Of a stretch of DNA of 33,877 bases, positions 17,976 through 27,034 are shown piece by piece. The notes beneath the pieces are model-generated. The model worked only from the letters and a program-made list of their open reading frames with translations, was not told where the DNA came from and searched no databases. Every line of letters starts with the position of its first letter. Position 1 is the first letter of the stretch. The translations under genes and the position numbers were made by a program. Origin of the DNA: a virus; the IMG/VR virus record IMGVR_UViG_3300047550_002714, positions 1 to 33,877 of that record. The stretch is one strand, 5' to 3'.

Positions 17976-19617
17976 AGTATTGACTTGCAAAAGTAGGGGT
18001 TATTTTTACTGCTGTTTCTCTAGCATTCAAAACAGTTGGATTCCTTAATTTTTTTGCTATCTGGCCTGCCATAAACGCAGCTTCACCGCTCAATCTTGGA
18101 GAAGATAACGCCGCACCCATAACAGCAGCAGGAACACCACCAGCCATATAACCAAGCGCGGCAGACGGCGCAGCAGCAGCTTTTTGTAAACCTCTAGGTG
18201 TCCATTCTCTTAATGCCTGTCCTGCTAATGCTGGCATAAACTCATTCCCGCCAGCCTCTTGGATGTTTTTTGCCATTTCTCCGCGCATACCGTAATTAGT
18301 ATTTGCGTTATTTCTCATTAAAGACTGCAATTTGCGAATAGATGATTCAACATTTTCGCCACGGCCAGATAACAATGCTTTTTGCGCTTGGTCAATTTCA
18401 TCAGCCGCAACGCTGTATTTTTTCATTACATTACTGTATTCAGGCGCTTGTTTTTCAATTTGCTGTTTAATAGCACCTTTGACATTATTGGCTACCCTTA
18501 ATGAGTTTCTATCTTCGATAGGGATGCTTTCAATAATACTATCTACACGCTGTTTTAAAGCGTCCAATCCTTCTGGTGTATGATATTCAGCAGGGTTTAA
18601 AAATTGAAAATCATTAACTTCTGATTTAATCTTTTTAAGCACTTCTGCGGCTTTATCGTCTTTAGATATACCCTTAAACGCATTGGATTTTGCTGCATCT
18701 TTTACAGCATCGTAAATTGGCTGAATATCTAAAACAGTTTTGTCTTTAGAAACATTCGCCATGCCTGCTCTATATTCTGCTTGTGCAGCTTGACGCATGT
18801 TTGAAATGTTTTGTTTGAAGCTATCTAGTGCGTCAGCAAAATCGGCTTTTCCTACAATGTTTTCTCTAAATTGTTTGGCGGCTTGTCCACCTTCTTGACC
18901 AGCTTCATAAGCAATCTTTAATGCATCAGAGCCAGCACCAGACTGCATACCAGCCGCGCCTCTTAATGCCCTGCCAATACCTTTAACAGCCGTTCCAACC
19001 AACGGAATACTACCGCCAATCAATGCGCCTGTTTTTGCCTCATCTAGGTCAGCCAATCCAGCGCTTGCGCCGCCAGAAATAGCCCCACCAGCCATTCTAG
19101 TGGCTAAATTACCACCAGAAAAACCGCCTGTTCTAAGCGCTTGAGCAAGGTTTACCGCACTTGGGGCAACTTTTGTTAAACCACTAGCTAAAACACCGCC
19201 AACGGGTGCGGTCATAGCAATTTGTGAGCCAATTTTACCCGCTGTATATAATCCTGAGTCTTTATTTTCGGTGTCTAGTTGTTTTAGCCCTTCATCAATA
19301 CGATTGATATAGGAACTAACTGGGTTTAACTTTTTTTTGCCAGTAACCAAAGTTTCTAATGTTGATTCTGGTGGAGAAATAAAATCAGCAATACCTTTCA
19401 CCGGAGAAAGTAAAGTTCGCCCAACTCCCCCAGCGCCTCTCAAAACGCCTTCACCAAAATTACGCAAGCCGCTTTTTTCTTCTGCGTTTTGCTGTTCATT
19501 TTGTTGTGGCGACAAACTACTCTGAATTAAAGCGTGCGCTTGTTCAGGCGTAGTACCTTCTGACACTTCAAATCGTGCGATCCGTCCATCTGGCATTTGA
19601 AATTTAGCAATAGGCAT
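17965..19617 (-). CDS. Putative internal virion / DNA ejection protein
   Basis: A 550-residue protein. The N-terminal 35 residues (MPIAKFQMPDGRIARFEVSE, then GTTPEQAHALIQS) form a small module that recurs at the start of phage internal proteins. Residues about 50-225 are Gly/Ala-rich with hydrophobic stretches, suited for membrane insertion. Residues 240-440 are a long charged helical region. The C-terminus is again Ala/Gly-rich. This layout and the place between tail and fibre genes fit an ejected protein forming a channel across the cell envelope. There is no lytic transglycosylase motif. Confidence 0.55.
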   Translation of the reverse strand: MPIAKFQMPDGRIARFEVSEGTTPEQAHALIQSSLSPQQNEQQNAEEKSGLRNFGEGVLRGAGGVGRTLLSPVKGIADFISPPESTLETLVTGKKKLNPVSSYINRIDEGLKQLDTENKDSGLYTAGKIGSQIAMTAPVGGVLASGLTKVAPSAVNLAQALRTGGFSGGNLATRMAGGAISGGASAGLADLDEAKTGALIGGSIPLVGTAVKGIGRALRGAAGMQSGAGSDALKIAYEAGQEGGQAAKQFRENIVGKADFADALDSFKQNISNMRQAAQAEYRAGMANVSKDKTVLDIQPIYDAVKDAAKSNAFKGISKDDKAAEVLKKIKSEVNDFQFLNPAEYHTPEGLDALKQRVDSIIESIPIEDRNSLRVANNVKGAIKQQIEKQAPEYSNVMKKYSVAADEIDQAQKALLSGRGENVESSIRKLQSLMRNNANTNYGMRGEMAKNIQEAGGNEFMPALAGQALREWTPRGLQKAAAAPSAALGYMAGGVPAAVMGAALSSPRLSGEAAFMAGQIAKKLRNPTVLNARETAVKITPTFASQYYED

Positions 19618-20780
19618 TATTCAAACCCTAAAAACTTAACATTACTATTGCTTTTAACGGCATTTGAATTAGCAAATTCTGGCAATGAAACATTTAAACC
19701 GGATGCTTTTGCTTTTTCATAAAGCATATTTGAAATCCGTTTTAAAGAATCCTCAAATTCCTTTTCCTTCATTGTTGGGTCAAGAGCACCGACAGAATCC
19801 ATCAATGTTTTGCCTTCTTTATCGGTTAAAGCACCCATCCCTTTCAGGGCTGAAATCATTGGGACAAAAGTTTGAGCTTTAAATGTGTCTAAGTTAGCTT
19901 TAAATCCTCTCGCGTCAGTGCCGGGGATATTAGACATCCAACTAGACATACCTGTTCCAGCCTGTCTTCCGGGGTGGGCATACAACATAGCAGACTGATC
20001 TAATGCTTGCTGTGCGCTGATTTCATTTTGCTTTTTTTGCTGCTCAAATGCCATTTGCTTAGCTTCTGATGCTGCGTTATATGGTTGCCTACCATAAGAC
20101 ATACTAGGCGGCACAAATATAGGCTTACCATCTGGCCCCATAACAGCAACAGGAGATTGTGCTTGTGGTGCAGGACGAAGTGCAGCAGCCAGTCTAGCTA
20201 AATCTTGTCTAGACTGAATATTCATTTTTGCTAGTTCTTTTTGATTTTCAAATTGCTGAGAAAGCATATCTTGACGCGCTTGCAATTGCTCTTGTCTAGC
20301 AAGTCTAGCTTCATCAAGACGAGATTTAAGCATTTCTGCTCTATCTTTTCTACCTTCGGCTAAGTTTGCAAAATTCATACCCATTTGCGCGGCTTGTGGG
20401 TCAATATTCATCCCTTGGGTAGCCCAATTAAGATAATCCTCGGTCTTTGGCTGCACAACTTGAGATTGTGGCGGCCCTTGAACATCAGACGGCAATTGTT
20501 CTATCTGTGTTTGAGTTTTTGGCATTTGAGATAGCCAGCTTTCACGCTGTGCTTTACGTTGATTTACGGCCTCTTCAATGCCTTTGGTTGCTTGATCTTC
20601 TTGTTTTTGTGCAACATATAAACGTAAAGCCTGCCCCAATCCTTGAGCAAGCGAAGGCTTTACATACCAGCCAGAAATCATTTGCCCCTCAATTGGCTGC
20701 ATGGCTTGTTCTCGCAGCTTTCTTGCGGTTTCTTGTTGTCTTTGCAGTCCAACTATCTGTTGTTCATACGGGTCAAACAT
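19617..20780 (-). CDS. Putative internal virion protein, Gln-rich coiled coil
   Basis: A 387-residue protein, MFDPYEQQIVGLQRQQETAR. It is rich in Gln, Ala and Met, with long coiled coils (30-90 and 145-195). The C-terminal half (GTGMSSWMSNIPGTDARGFKAN, AQTFVPMISALKGMGALTDKEG) is a conserved helical domain seen in phage virion proteins. It shares one base with both neighbours (TAATG overlaps). I infer ejection or core function from position only. Confidence 0.55.
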   Translation of the reverse strand: MFDPYEQQIVGLQRQQETARKLREQAMQPIEGQMISGWYVKPSLAQGLGQALRLYVAQKQEDQATKGIEEAVNQRKAQRESWLSQMPKTQTQIEQLPSDVQGPPQSQVVQPKTEDYLNWATQGMNIDPQAAQMGMNFANLAEGRKDRAEMLKSRLDEARLARQEQLQARQDMLSQQFENQKELAKMNIQSRQDLARLAAALRPAPQAQSPVAVMGPDGKPIFVPPSMSYGRQPYNAASEAKQMAFEQQKKQNEISAQQALDQSAMLYAHPGRQAGTGMSSWMSNIPGTDARGFKANLDTFKAQTFVPMISALKGMGALTDKEGKTLMDSVGALDPTMKEKEFEDSLKRISNMLYEKAKASGLNVSLPEFANSNAVKSNSNVKFLGFE

Positions 20781-21727
20781 TAGAACCCCCGACCTAATCC
20801 GCTGCCCAATCCATAACCAAGCTGTGCGCCGTTAATACCACCAAACGCACCACCAATACCAGCGCCAGCCAAACCAAATAAACCGCCCAAAGCATTAGAT
20901 GATCTTGCAGAATTTGCATTGTATAAACTCTGATTATAAGCAGCTTGTGCTTGTGTAGCCCCCAACAAATCAGGGCCGGCAGCCGTAGCCTGTAAAGGCA
21001 CTTGCATTTGCTGTGGCAATTGAGTAACTTGCATTTGAGAGCCACTACGAACTGCGTTAAGCATGTTAATCGGGTCTTGTCGTAATGTTTGCGCTTCCCC
21101 AATCTGCTGTTGACGACGGCCTAGTGCTTGGCTATACGCTTGCCCTGCGCCTTGCAGACCTTGCAGATAAGCGTTATTTTGCGCTTGGTCATAAATGTTT
21201 TGCTGGTTTGCTTGAGCATCTTGCATTGCAGCATTCCAAGCCTCTGAGCCACGGGTAATGCCTTGGTTTGCAAGTTGATTTTCAAGCTGAGATTGTTGCC
21301 GTTGCATTCTTGGCTCAACATATCTCATTGCGTTTTTATATGCCGCATCACTTGCCGCCTGCTGAATTTGTCCGGGCGACATTAATTCTTGCATACCGCT
21401 AAAACTTAATGGCTTATCAAGCGCAGACTGCACATATCCTAAACCTTGCTCAGAAACATCGCCCAAGCCTCGGTTAATCCGCATATTCTGGTCAAATAGC
21501 TTTTGTTGCTCAGGCGATAATGATTGAGTTACCGACCACCCAGCGTCTGGGTCTGAACCTTCTTGATTCCAAGAAATATACCCATAAGGGGTTTTTTGGT
21601 TTACGCGATTTGCTTTAATTGCCGCCCTAGTTGCTTCTAAATTACCTTGTGCAGTTGCGTTAGCCGCGCTGGTGTAATCTGGGGCTGGAGGAGGGGAAGG
21701 TTGAGAAGGTTTAAAAACGTCGCCCAT
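20780..21727 (-). CDS. Putative virion / DNA ejection protein, Gln-rich
   Basis: A 315-residue protein. The N-terminal segment is proline-rich (FKPSQPSPPPAPDYTSAANATA). Next come TPYGYISWNQEG and a long Gln-rich helical part (PRMQRQQSQLENQLANQGIT). The end is a Gly/Ala-rich tail (GGLFGLAGAGIGGAFGG) of membrane-active look. Proteins with the PYG..W block and Gly-rich end are regular members of podovirus structural clusters. The exact place in the virion is unknown. Confidence 0.6.
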   Translation of the reverse strand: MGDVFKPSQPSPPPAPDYTSAANATAQGNLEATRAAIKANRVNQKTPYGYISWNQEGSDPDAGWSVTQSLSPEQQKLFDQNMRINRGLGDVSEQGLGYVQSALDKPLSFSGMQELMSPGQIQQAASDAAYKNAMRYVEPRMQRQQSQLENQLANQGITRGSEAWNAAMQDAQANQQNIYDQAQNNAYLQGLQGAGQAYSQALGRRQQQIGEAQTLRQDPINMLNAVRSGSQMQVTQLPQQMQVPLQATAAGPDLLGATQAQAAYNQSLYNANSARSSNALGGLFGLAGAGIGGAFGGINGAQLGYGLGSGLGRGF

Positions 21728-21740
21728 ATAATAATTCCTG

Positions 21741-22163
21741 TTAAGTTAAATTATTGCTGGGGTCGCCCAATAACAGCATCTTACAATCTTTTTTTTCCAT
21801 TGTCAAAATAAATAAATCGGCATCTTCATAAACCTCTGAAATCGTTGCTTCATGCTTAAATCCTAATTTTTTTGCAAATTTTAAGCACTTATGATTATTT
21901 GATTTTATTGGCCCAATTATTTTTTTAACGCCAAGCTGAATAAATGGGTAGTAAAAAATGAAATGCAAAAATTCATAATTTAGATTGCCAATAGCCGCAA
22001 TATGTTGACTAATTGACTTTTTTTCATAATTTGAATAACCGCAAACGGCAACTAATTTTTCGTCTCGAACTAATCCTATATATTTAGTTGAATCGTCAAA
22101 ACTAACTGTTTTTAATTGTTTAGAAAGCCAATCGGCCATATCATAGCCATCTGTAACAATCAT
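21741..22163 (-). CDS. GNAT-type acetyltransferase-like protein
   Basis: A 140-residue protein with the GNAT pattern: a strand (KYIGLVRDEKLVAVCGY), then a segment FIQLGVKKIIGPIKSNNHKCLKFAKKLGFKHEATISEVY, in which NHKCLKFAKKLGFK is the usual C-terminal acetyl-CoA motif. The central pyrophosphate loop (QxxGxG/A) is weak, so binding of acetyl-CoA is uncertain. It is translated together with the tail genes on both sides (4-bp overlap upstream), which suggests that the protein or its product acts in or near the virion. Confidence 0.65.
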   Translation of the reverse strand: MIVTDGYDMADWLSKQLKTVSFDDSTKYIGLVRDEKLVAVCGYSNYEKKSISQHIAAIGNLNYEFLHFIFYYPFIQLGVKKIIGPIKSNNHKCLKFAKKLGFKHEATISEVYEDADLFILTMEKKDCKMLLLGDPSNNLT

Positions 22164-23701
22164 ATATTCCCGCCAGATTCCATAACCAAATCATAAGAAT
22201 AAATCCGCACATCAGCAAATTTGGTGCTGATTTTCATGTGTAAGCTACCCCAATATCCAACGCCTGTCACATTTTTCCATTGGCTTTTAATTACAATAGA
22301 ACCGCCGTAAATAGATGAGCCGTACACCGCAGAACCATATTTGGCGGTAGATGTTTGAAAGTTAAAAGGCAAAGTAAGTGCTTTGTTATTTAAGTTGAAA
22401 TCTACTTCAACACGAGAGCCATATACCGCGTCAGAATCACTACCAATAAGGACGCGCCCCATTGTCCAGCGCTTTAATCGGCTTTGCACGCCAAAACTCT
22501 GATAAGCAGGCAAAATTTCCGCGACTATTTCCGCGCCATTATCATTTTGCGCCGACCACATATAGCCAACATATCCATTCGCACCGAACAAAAGCATGTC
22601 TTTAGTGTAAATCCAACATTTAGCAGGAATGTTAGTCCATCTTGACCACCCGCCAGAGATGGTATTCATTACATACTGATATGATTCTGTTTGGCTTATT
22701 GGAATGTTTACCAGCAGCATATTCATTGGTGGGTGTAGCAATAAATCCCACCCAGAATTAGCCTGATAAGTAGTTGTATCGTCTGCAAGTCTTGGCTGAA
22801 TTTTATCGGTCAATTGCAACCACGTACTAACTCTGCTTGACATTAAAGATTTAGACATTTGTGCAATGCCATCTTTATTGATAATAAGCAAATCGCCGCC
22901 GTATTTGCAGGTGTGTCCCGTTCCAGTAGGAGAACCAATATAAAAAACACCTTGCAACGACCAAGTAGAAGCGGAAGCGGGGTCTGTACCTGTATAAACA
23001 GCTACCTCACCTTCGCTAGTGAAAATCACAAAGTTATCATCTAAACCTGTGCCTGCGTCCAACGACCATGTATCAATCTTTGTAATTTTACCGCCACGGG
23101 TGAAAATAGGGCCAAAGTCAAACGATACTGCCGCGCCTGCAATTTGGTCAGTTGGCAAATACCATACTTTTGTAGAGTTTTCAGGCAAAAACCACAATCT
23201 ACGCTTATGGACAATAACATCTTTAAATTTAGTGTCTGCTGGGCCTGTAATTGCATAAGGCACAGATACGTTTGTCACTGCGTACCATGTTGTACCGTCA
23301 TATAATCTAGCAGAATCAACCCCATTTACATAGTAAGCAAAATTACCACCAGATGTAGCGACATAAGCATGTTTAAATTTTGCACTAGTTAAGCCAGAAA
23401 CTACGGCAGCGCCAACAGCACCACCAGACGTAATATCGTAAATCGAACACGCACCAAAATTATCGACAGCCGCAAAAAATTTTTTTGTGCCTGTGCTGGT
23501 AGCATAATCAATAATCGTTTCACAGTTACCCGTAAATGTTGACCATTTTGTATAACCCTTCCTAATCATTAGCTCAGAAGGCAAGCAAAAAATATTATCT
23601 AAAATCGGCGCATAGGTCGGCTCCATTGCTGGCAAAGGGTCGCGGGCATTCCAACCTTTAATTGGCGCCGGAATAGAAACAATGTTAGAAACTTGTCTCA
23701 T
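22160..23701 (-). CDS. Phage stabilisation / tail hub protein (P22 gp10-like)
   Basis: A 513-residue beta-rich protein. It starts MRQVSNIVSIPAPIKGWNAR, with the early PAPIKGWNARDPL and PTYAPILDNIFCLPSELMIRKGY typical of podovirus portal-closure or stabilisation proteins. Repeated blades (TWYAVTNVSVPY, KRRLWFLPENSTKVWYLP, LLIINKDGIAQMS) suggest a beta-propeller. It probably closes the tail channel and binds the fibres. Overlapping starts link it to the GNAT gene and to the small gene before it. Confidence 0.7.
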   Translation of the reverse strand: MRQVSNIVSIPAPIKGWNARDPLPAMEPTYAPILDNIFCLPSELMIRKGYTKWSTFTGNCETIIDYATSTGTKKFFAAVDNFGACSIYDITSGGAVGAAVVSGLTSAKFKHAYVATSGGNFAYYVNGVDSARLYDGTTWYAVTNVSVPYAITGPADTKFKDVIVHKRRLWFLPENSTKVWYLPTDQIAGAAVSFDFGPIFTRGGKITKIDTWSLDAGTGLDDNFVIFTSEGEVAVYTGTDPASASTWSLQGVFYIGSPTGTGHTCKYGGDLLIINKDGIAQMSKSLMSSRVSTWLQLTDKIQPRLADDTTTYQANSGWDLLLHPPMNMLLVNIPISQTESYQYVMNTISGGWSRWTNIPAKCWIYTKDMLLFGANGYVGYMWSAQNDNGAEIVAEILPAYQSFGVQSRLKRWTMGRVLIGSDSDAVYGSRVEVDFNLNNKALTLPFNFQTSTAKYGSAVYGSSIYGGSIVIKSQWKNVTGVGYWGSLHMKISTKFADVRIYSYDLVMESGGNI

Positions 23702-24030
23702 ACTCGTTCTAATCCTGAAATAGTTGCGGATACTCCTGTATTAGTAGCCACAGCGTAAAGCGATTCATTTGCGTCTAATATTTGAAAACCAGAAAAACTG
23801 GCTTGATTATTTTTAACAATATCAGATCCTGAAAAAACAAATTCATTACCAGCCGCAACGGAGCCAATATACAAACTAAGCCCAATAGTCGCGCCTGTGG
23901 TGTTTATAAATCGCATGTCTATAATGGCTGCTTTACCATCAGCAGGAGCCGTATAAAGTAGCGTGGAAGTTGTGCCCACAGCTTTTTGGCATAACCTTTT
24001 TGGCGCGCCTTTTACGTTTGCTACTATCAT
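23698..24030 (-). CDS. Small virion protein
   Basis: A 110-residue beta-rich protein, MIVANVKGAPKRLCQKAVGT. Pattern: LLYTAPADGKAAIIDMRFINTTGATIGLSLYI, then ALYAV-like LYAVATNTGVSATISGLE. This repeats what is found in small phage proteins near head-tail joining genes. It probably belongs to the tail or the connector surface. Overlaps of 4 bp on both sides place it firmly in the structural operon. Confidence 0.55.
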   Translation of the reverse strand: MIVANVKGAPKRLCQKAVGTTSTLLYTAPADGKAAIIDMRFINTTGATIGLSLYIGSVAAGNEFVFSGSDIVKNNQASFSGFQILDANESLYAVATNTGVSATISGLERV

Positions 24031-24935
24031 GATGATACATTCCCGTAGCCAGTATCAGGTATATTGTTTTGAGTGAGCAGAATGTCTGGGTATTTTGGCG
24101 CTAATGAAACGGTATCGGCACCAGAATTTTGCGCCATAAACTTGCTTAATTCTCGGTTAAAGTCATTTTGCAGCGCCGTAGTATCAAAGCCTTTAATTTC
24201 AAAATATTTTAGCTTTGTACCAAGAATCAATAACTTATCAGGAAACAAGCTAGTATCATCATCGGCAGATAATTTTTGCTTAGTGTTGCCGGATGAATCA
24301 ACAGCCCAAGCATTTGATTGATATTCAAAACCTAAAACCAATTTAGCAGACGGCGCGGGCCATACAGAAAACTTATTTCCAATAATTCTAAAACGCATAC
24401 GCGGGCCAGTAGTAACATAACTAGCCTTTAGCCATTGCCATTCTTGTGCATCTTTAGGGCCAATAATAGACCAGCGGTTAGACTTGTTATACTGGGTTTT
24501 ATTCACCATTCGCTCATAATCTGACGGCATGGCGTAATTTACTTGTCCAAAAGTGTATGTACTGCTTGTAGTTGTTCCGGTTGCAGGGATACTAATAGAT
24601 ACTGTACTGCCCGTCGCACCAGTAACAAAGGTGTCTTGCATTACACCGTCACCAATAACCATAAAATCGGAAGTCAAGCCAGTAATGCTGGACATTCCGG
24701 TTAGCGTTTGGCTATTTAACGTGGAATTACCTGTGTATTGATAATACTGAGTTTGAAATCTGTACTCTTTGGCTAAAAACTGCCAATTTGTTTCAGTGGT
24801 AAGAGAGCTACCCACCCGATTCATTAAAGCTAATAACTGTAATGTAGCCTCATCGTTAGAAGTTGCTACAGCATTAGGAACTGGCAACCCTAGCTCTAAA
24901 CAAACATCTTGGATATTAGTTAATAGAGTTGCCAT
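24027..24935 (-). CDS. Head-tail adaptor protein (tail tubular / gp4-like)
   Basis: A 302-residue protein. The helical N-terminus (LLTNIQDVCLELGLPVPNAVATSNDEATLQLLALMNRVG, ETNWQFLAKEYRF) and the later QVNYAMPSDYERMVNKTQYNKSNRW and IIGPKDAQEWQWLKA are typical of podovirus adaptor proteins that dock under the portal, in the manner of T7 gp11 or P22 gp4. A beta insertion (75-125) is Ser/Thr-rich. No muramidase motif is seen. Confidence 0.75.
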   Translation of the reverse strand: MATLLTNIQDVCLELGLPVPNAVATSNDEATLQLLALMNRVGSSLTTETNWQFLAKEYRFQTQYYQYTGNSTLNSQTLTGMSSITGLTSDFMVIGDGVMQDTFVTGATGSTVSISIPATGTTTSSTYTFGQVNYAMPSDYERMVNKTQYNKSNRWSIIGPKDAQEWQWLKASYVTTGPRMRFRIIGNKFSVWPAPSAKLVLGFEYQSNAWAVDSSGNTKQKLSADDDTSLFPDKLLILGTKLKYFEIKGFDTTALQNDFNRELSKFMAQNSGADTVSLAPKYPDILLTQNNIPDTGYGNVSS

Positions 24936-24941
24936 TTCTTA

Positions 24942-25472
24942 TTACTCCGCTTGTTCAGTTACTTCGTCTTTTTTCTTACGCTTGGTTGCTAACAATTCAG
25001 CAACTTGGCGCTGCATTTCTTCAATCTGTTCTTGCTGCTTCTTAATTAAATCTTCGTGGTTGATTTTACCACGTTCCAAGAACGCAATTGCTTTTTTGCG
25101 CCATGAAGCGCCACCCATAATGCTATTTAACGCTGAATCTGGGGCGCTTGCAAGCTGCTCAACATACAAGAAACCGCGATATTCAAACTCACGTTTTAAA
25201 CCTTCTGGGACATCATCCCATTCCGACAGAGGAGTTCCAGTAATTGATTTTAATTGTTGATACGCTTCCCATTTTTTACGAAAACGTAATTTATGATTAT
25301 CTTCCACCGGAACATCAATTGATAATGTTTTATCACCCGGAATTTCAATTTTAATGAAATCTACTTCACCGCCTTGAGTGAATTCTGTGCCGTCAACGTA
25401 GCGGGAATAAAATTGCACATTTAAAAATTCATCGCCTGCGGTTTCGCCTACGTATGTAATCTGTTCAGACAT
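24942..25472 (-). CDS. Virion-cluster protein with HhH-like and coiled-coil parts
   Basis: A 176-residue protein. Residues 1-75 are beta-rich. Residues 80-137 contain GTPLSEWDDVP, LKREFEYRGFLYVEQLASAPDSALNSIMGG, a helix-hairpin-helix-like unit. Residues 138-170 are a highly charged coiled coil. Proteins with this combination lie between decoration and adaptor genes in related phages. The role is unknown; it may be a scaffold-like or head completion factor. Confidence 0.55.
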   Translation of the reverse strand: MSEQITYVGETAGDEFLNVQFYSRYVDGTEFTQGGEVDFIKIEIPGDKTLSIDVPVEDNHKLRFRKKWEAYQQLKSITGTPLSEWDDVPEGLKREFEYRGFLYVEQLASAPDSALNSIMGGASWRKKAIAFLERGKINHEDLIKKQQEQIEEMQRQVAELLATKRKKKDEVTEQAE

Positions 25473-25522
25473 TTTTTTTTCCTATAAAAACGGGGCCAGC
25501 ACCATGCCAGCCCCATACTACA

Positions 25523-26005
25523 TCAGCCGTTAGCGTTCAATGAAGGCCAAGCCAACTGCGCAATCGCAAAACCAGCAGACGGAGTGCCATCGGCAGTTTT
25601 GAAACGTGCGCCGTCAATCTTGTCACCAGACACAACAGCATCATCCACAGTACCAGCAGTAGCAGTTACATACACGTTACCGTTTGCAGCAACAGTAGCG
25701 GCTTTAACAACCGCGGCGCCACCAATTTGATACCAACCAAATTGGTTAGCTACGTTAGCAGACATAGCAACCGCAGCAGGGCCACGGTCACCAGCAGCCG
25801 CCCGTTTTGTGGTGTTTGCATAAGTATCATAAATTACTAAATCACCGATAGCAGTTGACGCTACGCCTTTTAGGTAAATGAACTCACCAGCACCATAAAC
25901 AGGGTCAGAAGCAGTAACAACAGTGCCTACCGGATGGTTTTGAACGGTATCGGTTACAGCAATAGGCTGGGGGCCGATAATATGAGAGGTAATGGTATAA
26001 GGCAT
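25523..26005 (-). CDS. Capsid decoration (cement) protein
   Basis: A 160-residue beta-rich protein directly after the major capsid gene. The C-terminal half is a small jelly-roll-like unit: FGWYQIGGAAVVKAATVAANGNVYVTATAGTVDD, and PSAGFAIAQLAWPSLNANG at the end. This pattern (GWVQI.G.A.VKA) is usual for decoration proteins that bind the outside of the capsid and stabilise it. Confidence 0.75.
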   Translation of the reverse strand: MPYTITSHIIGPQPIAVTDTVQNHPVGTVVTASDPVYGAGEFIYLKGVASTAIGDLVIYDTYANTTKRAAAGDRGPAAVAMSANVANQFGWYQIGGAAVVKAATVAANGNVYVTATAGTVDDAVVSGDKIDGARFKTADGTPSAGFAIAQLAWPSLNANG

Positions 26006-26019
26006 GTTAAATACTCCTA

Positions 26020-27021
26020 TTAAGTTGTAGTCAGTACGGCGTTAAACTGAGCGCCAGAGCAAGTCAAAGCACCAGACCAACCGAGCAAACGAACAACCGC
26101 ATCTTGGTTAACTGCTTGACGGTCACCGCCAATAGGTACAAAGTTACGATCTTTGTGAGGGCGGAAAAGCACGAACTTAGTATTGATAAAGTCCATACGA
26201 GTAGCCGATTGGTTGCCACCGATACCACCACCGAGGATAACATCAGCAGAACCACCAGCACCGTAATATTTCAATGCAGTAAAGCCCGCAGCACCCATTT
26301 TTGTTTCATCGGTAATACGCTGAATGGCTTGCAACGATTGCAGGTACAGGTTATAAGCAGTTGCACCAGCATAGATAAAGTCAACGCGATCATTTCCGCG
26401 AACGCGAGAAAGCGCAACCGTATTCATTGCATTTTGAATGTTAGCAGCAGTCAAAGCCGCCCCAGTCAAACCAGTACCAGTGTAAGCGCCATTTTGCCAG
26501 AAAGAATAGGCAGAGCGGTCAATACCACCATAAGTACCTGTGGTAGGCGAAGTAGAAATCATGGCAGCTAAACCTACCAAGTTTTTACCGGAATTACCTG
26601 TACCGTCTAAATGCAAGTCAGCGTCGATTTTATTCATCAAACGTGCCTGTGCAATTTCTACACGGGTAGCAAGCAATTCAATCATCTGTTCTTTACCGCT
26701 GTTTGCCAGCATTTCAGGGCCGCTAATAGTTACCGCATCAGCATAATGCTTAATGCTGAATTGAGCAGCAGAAATAGGGCTATCTGGGCTAATGTTTAGT
26801 GTCTCATAACCACTATAAGAGGCCGCAAAGTTAGTTGCTGGGTCATTGTAAAAAATCTCTTGAAGAATAGTAGAACCACCGGAAATGGTTTTAATATTTC
26901 CACGTTCTTTCAAGCGTGTTAGCAAAGGGTTATTTGCTGTTAAGTTATCTTGAGCCGATTTAGTACGGCTCTCGATTGTGGTAGCGATGACATCGCTAAT
27001 TGTCGAGTTTGCGAAAGGCAT
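26020..27021 (-). CDS. Major capsid protein
   Basis: A 333-residue protein following the scaffold gene. MPFANSTISDVIATTIESRT, NPLLTRLKERGNIKTISGGSTILQEIFYND and AVTISGPEMLANSGKEQMIELLATRVEIAQARLMN fit the HK97-fold coat proteins of BPP-1-like podoviruses: N-arm, E-loop, then spine helix. A Gly-rich insert (HLDGTGNSGKNLVGL) and the C-terminal RLLGWSGALTCSGAQFNAVL are also typical. No protease gene is seen, so the coat is probably assembled uncleaved with a separate scaffold. Confidence 0.85.
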   Translation of the reverse strand: MPFANSTISDVIATTIESRTKSAQDNLTANNPLLTRLKERGNIKTISGGSTILQEIFYNDPATNFAASYSGYETLNISPDSPISAAQFSIKHYADAVTISGPEMLANSGKEQMIELLATRVEIAQARLMNKIDADLHLDGTGNSGKNLVGLAAMISTSPTTGTYGGIDRSAYSFWQNGAYTGTGLTGAALTAANIQNAMNTVALSRVRGNDRVDFIYAGATAYNLYLQSLQAIQRITDETKMGAAGFTALKYYGAGGSADVILGGGIGGNQSATRMDFINTKFVLFRPHKDRNFVPIGGDRQAVNQDAVVRLLGWSGALTCSGAQFNAVLTTT

Positions 27022-27034
27022 GATTAACTCCTAA

